A stretch of 64,000 bases of DNA from Candidatus Zixiibacteriota bacterium (GCA_024231855.1 JAAEQD010000207.1:1-64000); one strand, 5' to 3'. Positions 54,801 to 64,000 are shown, numbered from the stretch's first letter. The notes: a model not told the origin generated them from the letters alone. Made by a program: numbers and translations.

Positions 54801-55259
54801 AATCTTTCCGTTTGCGATAGGTGCTACAACCGCCGTCGCCTTCGCAGTCACACCACAAGCTTCAAGCAGCTTGCCATACTCCCGCTCCCGGTCCTTCGGC
54901 TGCCAGTTGATATACATGAATTGCCCCAGCGAGCCAGGGATATGTGCCTTATCCAACCGCAACGGAATAAACCGCCGGTCCTTGTTCAGCGGGTCACGGA
55001 ACCGGAATGTGCCGGCTTCCAACTTCGCCCAGTCCGAGCCGAACGCGTTTTTCGACATGCATAGCACAAGCACACGGGAGTGCTCCAGACCGTCCTCGAT
55101 TTTCGCCGGGTCGCTATCATCGCCTTTGAGTTCCCATTCATCGAACCAGACCCGCAGGCCGTCATCACGCAAGCGTTTGGCGATTGCGCGCGGAACTGAT
55201 TTGTCCTTCGAGCTGTGGCTTATGAAAACATCGTATTTGAAATCAGTAGTCTCTTGCAT
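51864..55259 (-). CDS. TIR-WD40-GTPase-zinc ribbon-DUF4365 multidomain protein (probable defence/conflict sensor)
   Basis: 1131 residues in five parts. (1) TIR domain about 8-140 (YDVFISHSSKDKSVPRAIAK), with E81 in SDWAKLEAGTF at the NADase catalytic place. (2) Seven WD40 repeats about 160-450, ending SRDRTVRMWDVDTG and similar, enough for one propeller. (3) Ras/Roc-like GTPase about 470-650: P-loop GDTSSGKTGL near 480 and WDFGGQ near 531, then helical and winged-helix-like segments. (4) Zinc ribbon CPHCG...CVQC near 915-945. (5) DUF4365 about 980-1130, with a restriction-fold pattern (GIDMEIEF, FLQLKSGDS). The layout suggests sensing by the propeller or GTPase and attack on NAD or DNA by TIR/DUF4365. 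It is alone, on the minus strand. Confidence 0.88.
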   Translation of the reverse strand: MQETTDFKYDVFISHSSKDKSVPRAIAKRLRDDGLRVWFDEWELKGDDSDPAKIEDGLEHSRVLVLCMSKNAFGSDWAKLEAGTFRFRDPLNKDRRFIPLRLDKAHIPGSLGQFMYINWQPKDREREYGKLLEACGVTAKATAVVAPIANGKIVEKTIKLNQRGGISYYAFAPNGKHVLTNADDNTACLWDMETGHCLCVFNGHTSPVLYVGLSADQRHVFSGSRDRTVRMWDVDTGKCLRVFNGHLGTIWSVAWSTNQRRALSGSSDNTIRLWNLATGGCLRSFKGHQGIVFSVVWSADRRRALSGSGDYTMRLWDIGTGRCLRVFEGHSNTIRGVVWSADQRRALSGSWDKTIRLWDVENGICLRVLEGHSSAVRRLALSADDRHALSGSDDNTVRLWDVETGRCLRVLEGHTCNVWGVAWSADGHHALSGDVKGGIRIWDLSKYITKSRAAKTSIPVDIPAAPDQVQYTNAKVLLVGDTSSGKTGLSMRLASKKWEPSDSTVGAWATHWKLPLGTKDGVEREIWLWDFGGQADQRLIHQLYMDETALAVLVFDGQKEDLFEALGQWDRDLDRAANREFTKLLAAGRIDAGGLRVSRNQVEAFAEERGYTEFLETSAKKNIGCKELKQAILDGIPWEKIPWRSSPLLFKQLKEEIISLKDSGRVLMRFNELRDALNLRLSGKVARFTDEELKAVVSLLAGPCVVWELKFGSWILLQPERINAYAQAVIQTMREDEDERGCLTEERVLNGELTYHSSMERLGDDEERFVLLAMHQTLVERGLCMREQTDCGPLLIFPSFYRRERPELVGHPAVLVSYRFNGFLDDIYATLIVKLHHTRNFDQDELWRYAADFKTTTGKNQQLGVKLNRRAEGAGELEVYFDPAIAAEEKIIFSRYVHEHLLQKAKDVERLRHYVCPHCGTPVGNRVVAMKKLAEGKKDIPCVQCDDPNKRIPLWDQMEKLFASDETKERVRQLQEQSALVLDTESKERVLVGEVISTVALAKQISREKPVSDHGIDMEIEFKNDDGEATGQIVFLQLKSGDSHLRTRKSDGAEIFDIKKPRHAKYWMDQAFPVILIIRNSEGEIRWMEVRDWLQRASNNGKKQIKQIIFEGKRFDVMSIRRWRDQAMGKK

Positions 55260-55463
55260 GAGGTGCCGTCCTTGAGTCTAACGTAAAAATTTATAGCCCA
55301 TATTCCGAATTGTATCGCGTGCGCATTACTGCTTGCGTACCGATGATTTAGCTATGAGGAATATACTATCCTGGTTCGCCGAATGCCAATAAAAAAAGCC
55401 CGTTATCCATCAAGCTTCAATATGATGGCAGGACCGCTTGATAACCAAACAAAGAGTTTTTCC

Positions 55464-55493
55464 TTGACATAACGGGTGTCGTATAACTATTTT
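55464..55493 (+). promoter_or_regulatory. Promoter of the ACT-domain gene
   Basis: TTGACA (55464-55469) and TATTTT (55488-55493) with 18 bases between, about 60 bases upstream of ATG 55554. Confidence 0.5.
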
Positions 55494-55553
55494 CCGTATG
55501 AGACATCACCGCGGATTTTGGATATCGATATAAGTCAATAGAAGGAGGATAAT

Positions 55554-56018
55554 ATGCCATCAAGAGTCAGTGAAGCCGAATACTATTATTCGCTGGTTGC
55601 CGACAAACCGGGGGAGGCCAGGAAGTTGATGGAGTTCTTCAGCGAAAAGCAGGTCAATCTGCTCGCTATTACTAATTTTCCCGTCGGTGAAGGCAAAAGC
55701 CAGTTGGTATTCATCCCGGCCGATCCGGAGGTACTTAAAAAAGCCGCCGCGGACGCTGAAATAGATCTAGTCGGGCCCAAGAAAGCGTTCCTGATCCAGG
55801 GCGAGGATAAGATTGGCGCGTTGTATGATTACATTCTCAAGCTGTCCAATGCCGGTATCAATATTCATGCCTCCAACGGCGTTGTCGATGGCACCGGACG
55901 GTTCGGTTATGTTATCTGGGTTAATCCGGCCGATTACGAAAAAGCCTCGGCGACTTTGAAGACCAGCGATTGGAGAAATATACAGCCCAGTCCGCCGGAA
56001 AAGAAACAGCCAAAATAA
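55554..56018 (+). CDS. Tandem ACT-domain protein
   Basis: 154 residues with two ACT-like folds: about 9-70 (YYSLVADKPGEARKLMEFFSEKQVNLLAITNF) and about 80-135 (AFLIQGEDKIGALYDYILKLSNAGINIHASNG). ACT domains bind amino acids or other small ligands and control enzymes. No catalytic domain, so a stand-alone sensor. Excellent AAGGAGG ribosome site. Single gene with its own promoter; ligand unknown. Confidence 0.82.
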   Translation: MPSRVSEAEYYYSLVADKPGEARKLMEFFSEKQVNLLAITNFPVGEGKSQLVFIPADPEVLKKAAADAEIDLVGPKKAFLIQGEDKIGALYDYILKLSNAGINIHASNGVVDGTGRFGYVIWVNPADYEKASATLKTSDWRNIQPSPPEKKQPK

Positions 56019-56101
56019 TACAGGCCGGGTATTCACAATCGTTAAGGTAATGTTAGTTAGCTATATACGTAATTAATTCTTAATTGGGCCTATACTTCGG
56101 C

Positions 56102-58441
56102 TCATTCATATTTCATGACCTCGATCGGATTGGCCCGGGCGGCCCGAAACGCCTGATAACTGACCGATAACAAGGCGACTATCATCGCCAGGCAGCCGAC
56201 GACTAAAAATAAACCAATACTTAATTCCATATGATGAGCGTATTCCTCCAGCCAGCGGTTCATCGCGAACCAGGCCAGGGGCCAGGCAATCAGATTGGCA
56301 ATGGCCACCAGAATGATGAACTCTTTCGAGATCAGGCGAACTATATTTAAAACAGATGCCCCCAGTACTTTTCTGATACCGATTTCCTTGGTCCGCTGTT
56401 CGGCGGTGAACGAGGCCAAACCAATCAACCCCAGGCAGGCTATGAATATCGCCAGTATGCCAAAACTCCCGGCCAGATTCCGTATCTGCTCCATCGATTT
56501 ATATTCCGCGTTAAACTGCTGGTCAAGAAACGAATACTCGAAAGGATATTCTGGCAAGACTTTTTTCCATGATTGACGAATGGATTCCAGGGTAGTTCCA
56601 ATGTTATTCGGGCTGATTCGGGCTGATAAAACACGCGGCTTCGTAAACGCGAAATCATCTTCATTTATCATCATTATCGCCAGCGGCTTCATACTCCTGT
56701 CGAGCGGGCGAAAATTGAAATCTTCCAATACACCGATTACCTTACGTTTCTCACCCCAGATATCGATATCAGCGCCCAAAGTCGGGGTTTGTTTCATGAG
56801 GTCCGCCAGGCTTTTATTGATAACGCATGCCTGTTTTAAATCAGATTGAAATTCCTCGCTGAAATCGCGCCCCTCTATTATATCTATGCCGTAAGTTTGG
56901 GCGAAATCATAATCGGTGAAATTCATATAGACTTTCTCGCCATCTTCGGAATTCGAACCATCCCATCTGGCCGATGTAAGCATCTCCCAGTAAGGTAAGC
57001 ATTTCCCAACCCCGGCCACGGATATTACATCCGGATTTTTTACCAGCTCGCTTTTCAATGCGGCAAATCTATCCCGGCTCTCTCCTCTCAAGGTAACATT
57101 AATTACATGTTCCCTGTCATAACCTACATTCCAGCCTTTGATAAAATTAATTTGCGTATAGATTATTGCCGTGCCAAGTATTAGAAACACAGTCAATGAG
57201 AACTGGGTAATAACCAGGATTCTTCTTAAGCTGAAGAACCTGTTAGCAGCCCCTATATCGCTTTTTAGTGCTTGCACGGGCTGGAATCGAGACAAAGCCA
57301 GAGCCGGATACATACCGGCCGCCAAGGCCGTGACTATGATGATTCCGATTATGGTCAGAATCGTTGGACCGTCGCCAAATAGATTTAAAGATATTTGCAA
57401 TTGAAACAGTGAATTGAAAAACGGCAGAACAAATTCCACCAGACCCAGGGCGCATAAGAATCCGACTATGGTCAGAAAAAAAGATTCGCTTAAAAACTGC
57501 AGAATCAGGTTGCCTCTCGAGGCGCCGATGACTTTCCGCACTCCGGTTTCTTTACTTCTCATCCTGTATCTGGCCGTTGATAGATTAATGAAATTAATAC
57601 AGGCCAAAGCCAGAATGACTACCGCGATTGCCGCGAAAATACCGATTATTGTTTTAGCATCCGAAAATTTCATATATAGATCGGAAATATGGATTGACGA
57701 AAGAATCGCCTCCTCATCCTCTTCAAACCGGTCTTCAATTATGTTGGATATTTTTTCAGTCAGAATTGCCGGACTGATCCCGGGAATCGCTTTAACGTAT
57801 GTCCTCGAACTCCAGGCGTTCCAGGCGTTATAATATCGTTCATCATCCGGGGATTTCAGCCATTTGTATTCGATCGAAACAAGCATATCATAATGCAGGC
57901 TTGAATTGTGATTTGGATTGGGAACCACTCCGGTAACCGCAAAATCATCTGTGCTGTTAAATGACAGGATTTTACCGAGCGCATCCTGATTCGGAAAAAA
58001 TTTCGAGGCTAAATCCTGAGTGATTACTACTGAATACGGTGCGTCCAGGGCGGTCTTGGGATTTCCGCTGATAAATGGAATCGAAAAAATCCTGGTAATA
58101 GGCGGATCAACCGATAAGTATTTTTCATATGACCGCAGCGAACCATTATTTACTAAAACCTCGGTTTCGCCAGTCACACGAGCGGCGTATTCTATCTCCG
58201 GAACATGTTTTTGAAGAAACGAAGCCAGGGCATTTGGACATATTTCGCTTTCGTTCGTTAAAATCGCCTGAATACTATCAAGTTCGTCATAGTGCTTGTC
58301 ATAGTTTAACTCATCGAGTATCCAGAGACTGATAAGCATGCAGCAGGTCAGTCCAATTGCTAAACCGGCTATATTTATAAAAGTGTATCCTTTCTGTTTT
58401 CTGATATTTCTCAGGGCTATTTTTAGGTAGTTTCTGAACAT
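56102..58441 (-). CDS. MacB/FtsX-type ABC transporter permease
   Basis: 779 residues from ATG 58441 (GGAG nearby; ATG 58456 is also open). MFRNYLKIALRNIRKQKGY and FINIAGLAIGLTCCMLI start a MacB-type permease: periplasmic domain, three-helix FtsX block (about 285-420), a second periplasmic domain and a last FtsX block ending FRAARANPIEVMKYE. The double-FtsX form of about 800 residues is abundant in Bacteroidota and related phyla. The matching ATPase is not adjacent. Exports or moves an unknown lipid or peptide substrate. Confidence 0.9.
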   Translation of the reverse strand: MFRNYLKIALRNIRKQKGYTFINIAGLAIGLTCCMLISLWILDELNYDKHYDELDSIQAILTNESEICPNALASFLQKHVPEIEYAARVTGETEVLVNNGSLRSYEKYLSVDPPITRIFSIPFISGNPKTALDAPYSVVITQDLASKFFPNQDALGKILSFNSTDDFAVTGVVPNPNHNSSLHYDMLVSIEYKWLKSPDDERYYNAWNAWSSRTYVKAIPGISPAILTEKISNIIEDRFEEDEEAILSSIHISDLYMKFSDAKTIIGIFAAIAVVILALACINFINLSTARYRMRSKETGVRKVIGASRGNLILQFLSESFFLTIVGFLCALGLVEFVLPFFNSLFQLQISLNLFGDGPTILTIIGIIIVTALAAGMYPALALSRFQPVQALKSDIGAANRFFSLRRILVITQFSLTVFLILGTAIIYTQINFIKGWNVGYDREHVINVTLRGESRDRFAALKSELVKNPDVISVAGVGKCLPYWEMLTSARWDGSNSEDGEKVYMNFTDYDFAQTYGIDIIEGRDFSEEFQSDLKQACVINKSLADLMKQTPTLGADIDIWGEKRKVIGVLEDFNFRPLDRSMKPLAIMMINEDDFAFTKPRVLSARISPNNIGTTLESIRQSWKKVLPEYPFEYSFLDQQFNAEYKSMEQIRNLAGSFGILAIFIACLGLIGLASFTAEQRTKEIGIRKVLGASVLNIVRLISKEFIILVAIANLIAWPLAWFAMNRWLEEYAHHMELSIGLFLVVGCLAMIVALLSVSYQAFRAARANPIEVMKYE

Positions 58442-58743
58442 AATCCGCTCCAGCATATTGATATTTATTCAGTACGACAATAAAGCAAAGAAGATGCCAC
58501 GACCTTATCTTGTTGATTATCATGAAGTTATACTACGCAACAAAACACCAAAGTGTCCGTTTTTGAGTCAATTGCTGTTCGCCAGCGGACGTTCTGTACT
58601 GAAAGCGTTCTGAATAAATAGAATAACTCACTATTATACAAAGCATACAGGCGCCAAGCCCGGAAATCGGCTTGATACGGGCTCTCTCATTCTGTACAAT
58701 AGAACCGGAACTGTTTGATGAATACCAGAGTGGAGGAATTGTC

Positions 58744-60603
58744 TTGGGCTTGAGGATGTCGTTTCACACCTCGGGGAATATAATCGGTATCGCTATAATA
58801 TCTGTCATATTCTTATTAGCCATCTCATCAGTATCTTATTGTCAGGAGAATTTTACGGTTCGCGGCCTGGAATTCGAGGGCAATCAGGCATTATCGGATA
58901 ATCAACTGGAAGCCTATATGTCAACTTACGCGACAGGAAGTTTTCAGCAAACTATCTTTCGTAAAAAACCATTCCTCTTCAGCAATGATATACTTCAAAG
59001 CGATTTATCGCGATTACTGAGATATTACCAGCGCGAAGGATTTCTTTACGCTCAAATCGAAGCCGCCGACCTTGAGAAGAACAGGCAAGACCGCACCGTC
59101 AGGATTAAAATTCAGATAACCGAAAACGATTCTATCTCAATAACCGGGGTTCAGTGCCTGCCCTTCGAGTCACATTTTATACAAATATTATTAATGAATA
59201 GCTTATTCGATAACCTGCGTCCATCACTGGAAATCAGAGTTGGGAAGCGATTTCGTGACGATGGTATTGAAGCGGATCGGTTGGTCTTGGCCGAAGCCTT
59301 TGAAAACGCGGGCTATCCCTATGTCGAAATCAACCCGGAAATCGCGATAGATGAGGAATCGAAAATAGTTAATATCGACTGGATAGTAAATCCCGGACCA
59401 CGTTGCGTGTTTGGTATTATTAATATCAGCGGAAATCAACATGTAGCGGATAGTTTCATTCGAAGATCGCTGAATTTTTCAAGCGGAATCGAATATAGTA
59501 GGTTAGCGCTCGATGAATCTCAGAAAAGAATCTTCGGTCTGGGTGTTTTTCATATCGTCACGGTTTCGGCTCAGCTTTCGGCCGAACAAGATTCAATCAT
59601 TCCGGTTGAAATCCGAATAAAGGAAGCCCCCCGTTTCACGACAAAGATCGGCTTGGGCTATGGTCGAGAAGAGAAAATCCGGGCATACTCGGATTCTCGT
59701 ATCCTTGGTGTCCTTGGCGGCGCTCGACATTTAAACCTGTACGCCAAGCACTCGAGCATCGAACCTTATCGTTTGAGCCTGAAAGTTATTCAACCCGCTT
59801 TTATTTCTAATTACACGAGTTTAGAATTGAATCCATTTGTACTAAGGCAGAAGGAACCGGCATTTACGGAAAACCGATATGGAAATAACGTATCTATTCT
59901 GCATCGATTTAAGGACTATTTATATGGCTCTGTTACCCACACCTTCGAGCGAATTGATCTTGACACTAATTCGCTGGCAGACATGAGTATAATCGATGAA
60001 TTAAATGACCTGTATAATAAGTCAAGCATTCAACTTGGCTTGATCGGAGATTATTCATCACCTGTATTTTCACCGCGTAGAGGAAACTATGCCGCGGGAA
60101 TTTTTAAAATCAGCGGTTTGGGGCTGGGCAGCGATTACCATTTTAGCCGATTATTACTCGATATGCGCCGATACCAGTCGTTATTTGGGACAGTTTTCGC
60201 CGGACGACTTAAAATCGGCGGCATAAAATCCAATGATTCTCATAAATTTATCCCGGTCGAAGATCGATTTTATGCCGGGGGAAGTGCCTCGGTAAGAGGC
60301 TGGGCTCGCTCCGAGCTGGGACCAATATCGGATGAAATCCCCATTGGGGGTAAAAGCTTGTTTGAAGCCAGTCTTGAATGGCGATTTCCAATAATCAGTA
60401 TTGTTTCAGGCGCAGTATTTTACGATTTCGGTAACGTCTGGCTTGATTCATATTCTTATTCTCCCGAGGATCTTCGCTACTCAGGCGGTATGGGACTTCG
60501 CGTGCGAACGCCTATTGGACCGATTCGGCTCGATCTGGCCCGTCCTATAAATGATGAGGAAAACACGATGCAAGTGCACTTAAGCGTTGGGGAAGCTTTT
60601 TAA
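58744..60603 (+). CDS. tamA: TamA/BamA-family outer-membrane assembly protein
   Basis: About 619 residues. The TTG at 58744 is favoured because GGAGG (58732-58736) lies seven bases upstream; ATG 58756 is next. Signal peptide at about 10-32, then POTRA domains (FTVRGLEFEGNQALSDNQLEAY; then SISITGVQCLPF; then FGIINISGNQHVADSFIRRSL). A 16-strand barrel follows, with the conserved GGSASVRGWARSELGP lid motif, ending SVGEAF. With the TamB-like gene 23 bases downstream it forms the translocation and assembly module that links inner and outer membranes for lipid or protein delivery. Confidence 0.85.
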   Translation: MGLRMSFHTSGNIIGIAIISVIFLLAISSVSYCQENFTVRGLEFEGNQALSDNQLEAYMSTYATGSFQQTIFRKKPFLFSNDILQSDLSRLLRYYQREGFLYAQIEAADLEKNRQDRTVRIKIQITENDSISITGVQCLPFESHFIQILLMNSLFDNLRPSLEIRVGKRFRDDGIEADRLVLAEAFENAGYPYVEINPEIAIDEESKIVNIDWIVNPGPRCVFGIINISGNQHVADSFIRRSLNFSSGIEYSRLALDESQKRIFGLGVFHIVTVSAQLSAEQDSIIPVEIRIKEAPRFTTKIGLGYGREEKIRAYSDSRILGVLGGARHLNLYAKHSSIEPYRLSLKVIQPAFISNYTSLELNPFVLRQKEPAFTENRYGNNVSILHRFKDYLYGSVTHTFERIDLDTNSLADMSIIDELNDLYNKSSIQLGLIGDYSSPVFSPRRGNYAAGIFKISGLGLGSDYHFSRLLLDMRRYQSLFGTVFAGRLKIGGIKSNDSHKFIPVEDRFYAGGSASVRGWARSELGPISDEIPIGGKSLFEASLEWRFPIISIVSGAVFYDFGNVWLDSYSYSPEDLRYSGGMGLRVRTPIGPIRLDLARPINDEENTMQVHLSVGEAF

Positions 60604-60626
60604 TCGCGTCAAAGAATGAATCGATC

Positions 60627-63600
60627 ATGAACAAGCCAGATAATTTAACCGGGATAAAAGGTTCGCGAGTGAAACGGATTATAATTTGGACAGCTACTAT
60701 TATTATAGTTTTAATCATTATATCGTTTCTGGCCACACAAACCCGGCCGTTTAAAAACTGGTTATGTGAATTCGTTGTTGCCAAAGCGAATGATTCTATA
60801 AACGGTGAGTTAAGTATCACCCGGCTTGATGGCAATTTGTTCGACAATATTGAACTCTCTGATATCGCTATTCAATTGGATAGCGATACAGTTGTGACGC
60901 TGTCAACGCTCTACCTCGACTATAGTCTGTTCGCTTTATTAGGCGGTACTATTCAGATCGATTCAATCTCAATTGATTCTTTGCGTATCACGCTACATCA
61001 GCGGAGCGATTCATCCTGGAACCTGGCCCGGCTAGCTAAAACAGATACCGCCGAGATTGAACCGGATGATACTTCGGCAGACGAGTTTGACTACACCTTA
61101 GTCATCGATGATTTCCAACTAAGAAATTCCAGGGTCGATATCAATGCTCTCGAGAAGTCGATACCGAGCCGAGTTGATGGTTTAAATATTCATCTCGCGG
61201 GGCAATACTCATCGGAGAAACAAGCTTTAGTCATGCGTGGATTTCAATTCCATACTATTGATCCTGAATTTCACTTAAATCAGCTCAGTTTCGAATTGGC
61301 CAACGATTCATTCTCCACAACAGTTAAGGATTTCCTTCTGAAAACATCAAAAAATAGCGTCACCGCGTCAGCAACGATCCTTCCCGCTCAATTTGAACGA
61401 AGCACCGCCCAAATTATAGCCGATCCTATTGATTTGACTGAGTTCGATGGATTTTTACCTGATCTTATTGGTCAACTTCAACCTTTAATGAGTTTTTACT
61501 CATCGCTTTCAAACGATACTCTCAACTCGCGGCTAATGATCCGTTGTGATGATCAGATTATCGATTTTGCCAATTCCATAGGCTCGGTTAATGCGATAGT
61601 CGATAGTACGATATCCCGACCGATTTACTATACTGCTGATTTGGCGCTTACGAGCATTGCTATGAGTCACTGGCTTGATAATCCCGAATTGGATATAGTA
61701 CTAAATGGAACATTTGAGCTAAATGGAACGGGGTTAAGCGTCGGGGATGCCCGGTTTAAAATAGAAGGTGATTTAAACGATAGCCGTATACGTCAGCATC
61801 CAATATCATCGTTAAGCTTTGATTTGAGTTATGATACAGGCGCTGTTAACAGCGAAATAATCGCTGATGGCGATTTCGGAAAAATTGAATTAATAAGTAA
61901 TTTATACGATTTATTCGAGACTGCTTCTTATAATATGAATCTTGAGTCAACGAATCTTGATTTATCAAAACTCGGTTTGTGGGATAGCCTTCGAACCGAT
62001 ATTACCATGAACCTCAATGCTGAAGGAGAGAATCTGATTTCGGATTCGATCAAGGGCGAAACGCGAATCGCAGTCTCGGAATCAATGTTGATGGGAATTC
62101 CCGTTGATACTGTCGCGGCGTTTATAGGATTTGCTTACAACAAGCTGCATGTTGATACTATAGTTTTAAAATCACCGGCTATCGCGGCTAATATCACCGG
62201 GGATATCAATGCCGATGAACCAGGTGATTTATATTATGATTTGATCTTGGGCGATGTTTCCTACTTCGCTGATTTAATCGGCGCAAGAACGGTTGGCGCC
62301 GAAGGAAACATTACCGGACGAATATCGGGTATGCCGACAAACATGAACGTTAAGACACGAATCGATATTAGGGATATACTAATGGATGGGTCATTTGTGG
62401 GCGCTGTCAGGGGAGAGCTAAACGCCATTATATGTGCCTCATCGATATCAGCCAATGGCCGGATTACTTCCGAGGGTATTGATGCTAATGGATTTACTTC
62501 GGATAGCGTTTTTGCTGACTTCAATTATACTGATGATAACATTGATTTATCAGTGAATCTTCATAATCCCGATGGAATACACAGTGAGCTTCAATCTCGG
62601 ATTACCCTCGATAGCATAATGACAGTTTTAATCGAGCGTTTATCTCTCGACTATAGCGATGTTCAGATGAGTGGTGGAAGTGATTCGATGATTATAACTA
62701 TGGGCGATGATACTTATACGATAGAGAATTTCAGATTAGCCTCAGATATAACGACTGATACATCGGGGCAAATTATTCAAATAGATGGTTTCGTTAGTCT
62801 TGCGGATGAATCGGGATTGAGTGCCGCGATCCGTAATGTCGGTATTCAGCCGTTAGCTTCGATGTTTGATCTTGACCTCGATGGAATACTTTCTGTTGAT
62901 ATTAAACTCTCCGGCAGCGCGATAAAACCTCAACTTGACGGACAACTGTTAATTTCAAATGGACAATACCAAAGATATACTTTTAACAATCTGGCCGGCA
63001 AAATGAGTTACGACGGTAAAAAGGCCGGTTTTAATTTGCTCCTAAATCCATCCCCGCGTGAAAGCCTGCAAGTCGATGGATCATTTCCCCTGGCTGTATC
63101 ATCAGACGATAGCGCGGTGGCCAGTTACTCGGAAATACCTTTAGATTTTAAAATCCATACCGATAGTCTCTCCCTAAGTGTAATGAAGGCGGGGGGATAT
63201 ATTGTTGAAGAAGCCGATGGTTTTATAACTTGCGATTTGGGAATTTCGAGTACTATGAATAATCCTATCATCGAGGGCGAAATCAGCATGCGAAATGGTG
63301 TCTTGTCGATGCCGGATTACGGCATTGATTATAATGATATCGAAGCGGGGATATCATTCCAACCCAATCGAATGACTTTGGATAGCGTTGCCATACTTCA
63401 GGATAACGGAAAACTCCTTCTATCCGGCTATGTTAACTATGATAGCAGCCTTATCGAAGGAAACATTTCGTCATCACATATCGATCTGGTTATGGATGAA
63501 TTTTTCGCGGTTCGTCATCGTGATTATGAGATTCAACTTAGCACGGATGTTTATCTGGATGGATCGGAAAGCGATGCCGGCTTTGGCGGCACGATTACTG

Positions 63601-64000
63601 TCGACAGGTCCAGTTTCTACCTTCCGGCGTTTATCGAACAACCGGCCGCGGACGAGCTGGATATGGCGGGTCTGCCGATGTTGGTTATCGCCACCAGGAG
63701 GGATTCGGTTATTGGCGATGAAAATTTAAGCATCCCGGATTCTACATCGTCAGAAAATAGCGGTCTTGATTTTCTGGACAAACTTCGAGGTAATCTGATA
63801 ATCAATATACCTAAAAACACCTGGATAAAAAGCCCCGATCTCAGATTGGAATTAGGCGGTGAATTAGAAATTGCAAAAGATGGTGTTGATTTCGAACCGT
63901 TCGGCAATATTCATGTTATTCGGGGACATTATGATCTCTATGGTAAGCGTTTCAAGGTTTTACGAGGCATAGTGACATTCGAGGGCGGCGCCGAATATAA
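60627..64000 (+). CDS. tamB: TamB-family protein (partial, runs off right edge)
   Basis: An open frame from ATG 60627 to the window end (over 1120 codons, no stop). It starts MNKPDNLTGIKGSRVKRIII, with an N-terminal membrane helix at about 16-37. The AsmA-like opening (NWLCEFVVAKANDSINGELSI, then LDGNLFDNIELSDIAI) is followed by a very long, repetitive beta-rich taco-like region. The last residues seen (FGNIHVIRGHYDLYGKRF, then LRGIVTFEGGAEY) correspond to the conserved C-terminal TamB domain (DUF490), so only its end is missing. It spans the periplasm as a lipid conduit with TamA. Confidence 0.85.
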   Translation, partial: MNKPDNLTGIKGSRVKRIIIWTATIIIVLIIISFLATQTRPFKNWLCEFVVAKANDSINGELSITRLDGNLFDNIELSDIAIQLDSDTVVTLSTLYLDYSLFALLGGTIQIDSISIDSLRITLHQRSDSSWNLARLAKTDTAEIEPDDTSADEFDYTLVIDDFQLRNSRVDINALEKSIPSRVDGLNIHLAGQYSSEKQALVMRGFQFHTIDPEFHLNQLSFELANDSFSTTVKDFLLKTSKNSVTASATILPAQFERSTAQIIADPIDLTEFDGFLPDLIGQLQPLMSFYSSLSNDTLNSRLMIRCDDQIIDFANSIGSVNAIVDSTISRPIYYTADLALTSIAMSHWLDNPELDIVLNGTFELNGTGLSVGDARFKIEGDLNDSRIRQHPISSLSFDLSYDTGAVNSEIIADGDFGKIELISNLYDLFETASYNMNLESTNLDLSKLGLWDSLRTDITMNLNAEGENLISDSIKGETRIAVSESMLMGIPVDTVAAFIGFAYNKLHVDTIVLKSPAIAANITGDINADEPGDLYYDLILGDVSYFADLIGARTVGAEGNITGRISGMPTNMNVKTRIDIRDILMDGSFVGAVRGELNAIICASSISANGRITSEGIDANGFTSDSVFADFNYTDDNIDLSVNLHNPDGIHSELQSRITLDSIMTVLIERLSLDYSDVQMSGGSDSMIITMGDDTYTIENFRLASDITTDTSGQIIQIDGFVSLADESGLSAAIRNVGIQPLASMFDLDLDGILSVDIKLSGSAIKPQLDGQLLISNGQYQRYTFNNLAGKMSYDGKKAGFNLLLNPSPRESLQVDGSFPLAVSSDDSAVASYSEIPLDFKIHTDSLSLSVMKAGGYIVEEADGFITCDLGISSTMNNPIIEGEISMRNGVLSMPDYGIDYNDIEAGISFQPNRMTLDSVAILQDNGKLLLSGYVNYDSSLIEGNISSSHIDLVMDEFFAVRHRDYEIQLSTDVYLDGSESDAGFGGTITVDRSSFYLPAFIEQPAADELDMAGLPMLVIATRRDSVIGDENLSIPDSTSSENSGLDFLDKLRGNLIINIPKNTWIKSPDLRLELGGELEIAKDGVDFEPFGNIHVIRGHYDLYGKRFKVLRGIVTFEGGAEY

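Noticed and set aside
63388-63729. 113-codon plus-strand frame near the right edge
   Set aside because: Out-of-frame within the long TamB reading frame, which stays open from 60627 to the end.

Overview
The window comes from a Gram-negative bacterium with an outer membrane: it carries TonB-receptor, TolC, CusA/CusB-type RND, TamA and TamB genes, plus lipid-exporter style FtsX permeases typical of the Fibrobacteres-Chlorobi-Bacteroidetes neighbourhood. The mix of a contractile secretion system, multihaem cytochromes, an HdrD-like oxidoreductase and long PAS kinases suggests an uncultivated environmental lineage of the FCB or delta-like candidate phyla (Zixibacteria/KSB1-like). This placement is inference only; no rRNA or tRNA gene was found.

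Layout. 1-1807 (minus): end of a metal-efflux type operon (small Cys-rich exported protein, TolC-family channel, first codons of a third gene). 2331-21850 (plus): one long type VI secretion (T6SS)-like locus. It encodes a TssM N-terminal remnant, a catalytically dead adenylate-forming enzyme, sheath TssB/TssC, a tube protein, TssK, TssE, a free-standing spike beta-helix, TssF, soluble TssL, TssG, TssA, VgrG, a PAAR-like DUF4280 tip, three cargo proteins sharing a Cys-His-Asp motif, and a phospholipase-D-like protein. No TssJ, full-length TssM or ClpV is present in the window. 21994-23151 (minus): a pentameric-ligand-gated-channel-like membrane protein with a near-consensus promoter.

23659-37668 (plus): a redox and nitrogen-oxide region. 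It holds a Cys-rich HTH/pseudo-receiver regulator, a macro-domain protein, a cytochrome-b-like subunit with an HdrD-like protein fused to a receiver domain, a Cys-PAS histidine kinase and response regulator, and an Fnr/Crp-type regulator. A perfect TTGAC-N4-GTCAA site then precedes a DUF438/hemerythrin/PAS, DUF1858-DUF2249, cupin, NapH-like and ferredoxin operon. An octahaem hydroxylamine-oxidoreductase-like cytochrome and its NapC/ImcH-like membrane partner follow.

37841-44889 (minus): a broken outer-membrane protein gene, then a Cus/Czc-type efflux operon (Cys-rich exported protein, TolC, His-rich adaptor, RND pump, PII-like protein). 45136-51421 (minus): NadE, then a TonB receptor, DUF4154 protein and hybrid kinase set. 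51864-55259 (minus): a single 1131-residue TIR-WD40-GTPase-zinc-ribbon-DUF4365 protein, probably a conflict or antiphage sensor. 55554-64000: an ACT-domain protein, an FtsX-type permease (minus), then TamA and a TamB gene that runs off the right edge. The strongest candidate for an undescribed system is the T6SS-like locus with its pseudoenzyme and its Cys-His-Asp cargo family; the TIR-WD40-GTPase protein is second.
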